From contig JACJZB010000003.1 in the NCBI GenBank assembly GCA_020635815.1, positions 310,001 to 374,000 on the forward strand: a stretch of 64,000 nucleotides of DNA, in the 5' to 3' direction. The position numbers and the translations under genes are program-made. Shown here piece after piece: positions 62,665 through 64,000 of this stretch; within the stretch, counting starts at the first letter, position 1; each line of letters starts with the position of its first letter. This DNA is from Flavobacteriales bacterium (lineage in GTDB: Bacteria; Bacteroidota; Bacteroidia; Flavobacteriales_E; Vicingaceae). A model generated the notes under the pieces. It saw only the letters and a program-made list of their open reading frames with translations, had not been told where the DNA came from and searched no databases.

Positions 62665-63643
62665 TAATTAAAGAAAGGTATAATTTTTCATATTGTTTAG
62701 CAATTTCATTTGGCTTAAATCGGTTAACATTCGCAAAACCAAGTTGAATATAATGCTCTCTTAATTTTTCATCATCAATTAAAGATACGATACCTTTTCT
62801 GATTTCATCGACATTAAACGGAGATACAAGTAAAGCTGAGTTTGAAGCTATTTCTGGCATAGATGCTGTATTGGATGTGATAACAGCTCTACCTACTGCT
62901 TGGGCTTCAATAATTGGTAAGCCAAAACCTTCATAAGTGGAAACAAAAGCTAATAGGTCGCATTTCTCATATTCAATAATCATTTCCTCATTGTTTAAGC
63001 CAGATTTGAATGTATGATTTATGTTGTTTGATTTTAATAAACGATTCAATTCATCAGTTGGCTTGCCTATTATTGTTAATTGGCAAGTTATACCATTTAA
63101 TGCTTCGATTAATCGAGGTAAATTTTTATTCGACTTGGTTCCAACATGTAGTATGTTTGGACATTCTGAATCAAATTTTTTTTCTTTTTTTTCTAGTTTT
63201 AGTGTTAGAGGATTATGAATAACATGAATTGGGGTTTTGTAGTTATTTAAAGACATTATTTCTGATTTACTAAACTCAGAAACGGTTGTTACCATGTCAA
63301 CACAATTAATTGGCCAATCCATCCACAATTTTTTTAGAATAAATTTTTTAAAACCATTAGTTCTCTTAATAAATTCAATGTCATGGATTGTTACAATCGA
63401 TTTTTTCTTTCTTAATCCTAAAGCTAAATAATGGTCGTGTCCAGTTATATGTAATACTGATGATTTAAGTTGTTTTGTAAACAAAATATTTTTTAATCGA
63501 GGAATAAATCCTTGATTATTAAAGGGTAATTCGATTTTGTTTACCGTTGTGTTAAAATACGGATGTAAAGTGTTGAATACATTTTCAATACTATTGAAAG
63601 AAGACTGTTTTTTTCTAAAGATTAAATTAACAAGATACAACAC
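62654..63643 (-). CDS. Family 4 (GT-B) glycosyltransferase
   Basis: 329 residues. The C-terminal domain holds ILHVGTKSNKNLPRLIEAL and STYEGFGLPIIEAQAVG (EX7E motif), both typical of GT4. The N-terminal acceptor domain contains SVLHITGHDHYLALG and IVTIHDIEF. Donor and acceptor are unknown. The start overlaps the FkbM-type methyltransferase gene by 17 nt. Confidence 0.9.
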   Translation of the reverse strand: MLYLVNLIFRKKQSSFNSIENVFNTLHPYFNTTVNKIELPFNNQGFIPRLKNILFTKQLKSSVLHITGHDHYLALGLRKKKSIVTIHDIEFIKRTNGFKKFILKKLWMDWPINCVDMVTTVSEFSKSEIMSLNNYKTPIHVIHNPLTLKLEKKEKKFDSECPNILHVGTKSNKNLPRLIEALNGITCQLTIIGKPTDELNRLLKSNNINHTFKSGLNNEEMIIEYEKCDLLAFVSTYEGFGLPIIEAQAVGRAVITSNTASMPEIASNSALLVSPFNVDEIRKGIVSLIDDEKLREHYIQLGFANVNRFKPNEIAKQYEKLYLSLINDK

Positions 63644-64000
63644 TCAGGTTTTTGTTTTGACATAAACTATTAAAGAGCTCTTTTTTAGAGTTTGGCATAA
63701 ATATATATTCACAATCATTTAAATCACTATGGATGCCAATTTCTTGAAGTTCTTTAAACCCTTTTAAAGTTTCATTAACCTTATTAACTCTAAATATAGA
63801 ATAATTGCATTCTTTTAAAATAGCCTCAATTTCGTTTTGTCTTGATAATCTATCTTTATTCTCAGCATTATAAACAGGCAAAACTTCAACCATCATAATA
63901 GGGTTTGCTTTTTTAATAGTTTCTTTAAATGTTCTGATTATTTCTAATTCGGCACCTTCAACATCAATTTTTATTATTGATATATCGTCGAAAGAAGCCA
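63627..64000 (-). CDS. FkbM-family methyltransferase, C-terminal part (5' end outside window)
   Basis: The frame is open to the window edge; the ATG at 63896 is internal. Translating from the edge gives IIKIDVEGAELEII, the FkbM SAM-methyltransferase signature, then PIMMVEVLP. Only about 124 residues are visible, and the SAM-binding motif I is outside the window. It probably methylates a sugar hydroxyl of the surface glycan. It is the most upstream visible gene of a six-gene leftward operon. Confidence 0.83.
   Translation of the reverse strand, partial: ASFDDISIIKIDVEGAELEIIRTFKETIKKANPIMMVEVLPVYNAENKDRLSRQNEIEAILKECNYSIFRVNKVNETLKGFKELQEIGIHSDLNDCEYIFMPNSKKELFNSLCQNKNLSVVSC

Overview
The window looks like chromosomal DNA from a marine member of the Bacteroidota, probably Flavobacteriales. 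The evidence is strong A+T richness, type IX secretion (T9SS) sorting domains, a PorP/SprF protein, a PKD-repeat protein with a gliding-motility-type C-terminus, a type B L31 gene, DUF4783, and repeated matches to the Bacteroidota -7 promoter element TAnnTTTG upstream of genes. No rRNA, tRNA, CRISPR array, insertion sequence or prophage was recognised. Apart from one damaged zone, no stretch longer than about 250 bases lacks a gene.

Region 1 (1-8.96 kb) is a nitrate/nitrite module. It has the end of a Crp/Fnr regulator, two NarK-type transporters, a CBS-DUF294 nucleotidyltransferase-like protein, a membrane PAS protein fused to a DEDDh exonuclease, and an alginate-export-type porin. The first narK and the porin share a TTGT-N6-ACAA box at almost the same distance from their start codons, so they are probably co-regulated. 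The DUF294/exonuclease pair beside transporters is the best candidate here for an undescribed signalling system.

Region 2 (9-22.6 kb) is mostly housekeeping: SRPBCC protein, pyrE, a NUDIX hydrolase, a thioredoxin-fold protein without its cysteines, coaD, an operon of metallophosphoesterase, M15 peptidase and DUF6268 protein, rpmE2, a GlmU-like protein, lon, dnaN and an M42 peptidase.

Region 3 (22.6-36.7 kb) makes surface glycans: two large membrane proteins (GT-C and YfhO), a GT2, a flippase, then a leftward pseudaminic-acid-like cluster (pseB-like, reductase, pseI-like, pseH-like, pseF-like), two methyltransferases and a DUF115/GT42-like protein. PseC and PseG are not in the window.

Region 4 (36.9-53.2 kb) has an atypical NRAMP transporter, a T9SS-type trio (1682-residue PKD protein, PD40 protein, PorP/SprF), mazG, a PagL-like protein, a DUF2807 lipoprotein, a five-gene leftward operon including nadC, and rlmH.

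Region 5 (53.3-64 kb) begins with a secreted M43 metalloprotease carrying nine tandem 201-nt repeats and a type A T9SS sorting domain, then gmd, fcl and a leftward glycan operon. From about 55757 to 58545 the sequence is full of small indels that break the protease tail and almost all of gmd, with clean genes on both sides. This looks more like a poor consensus than biological decay, so both genes are probably intact in the organism.
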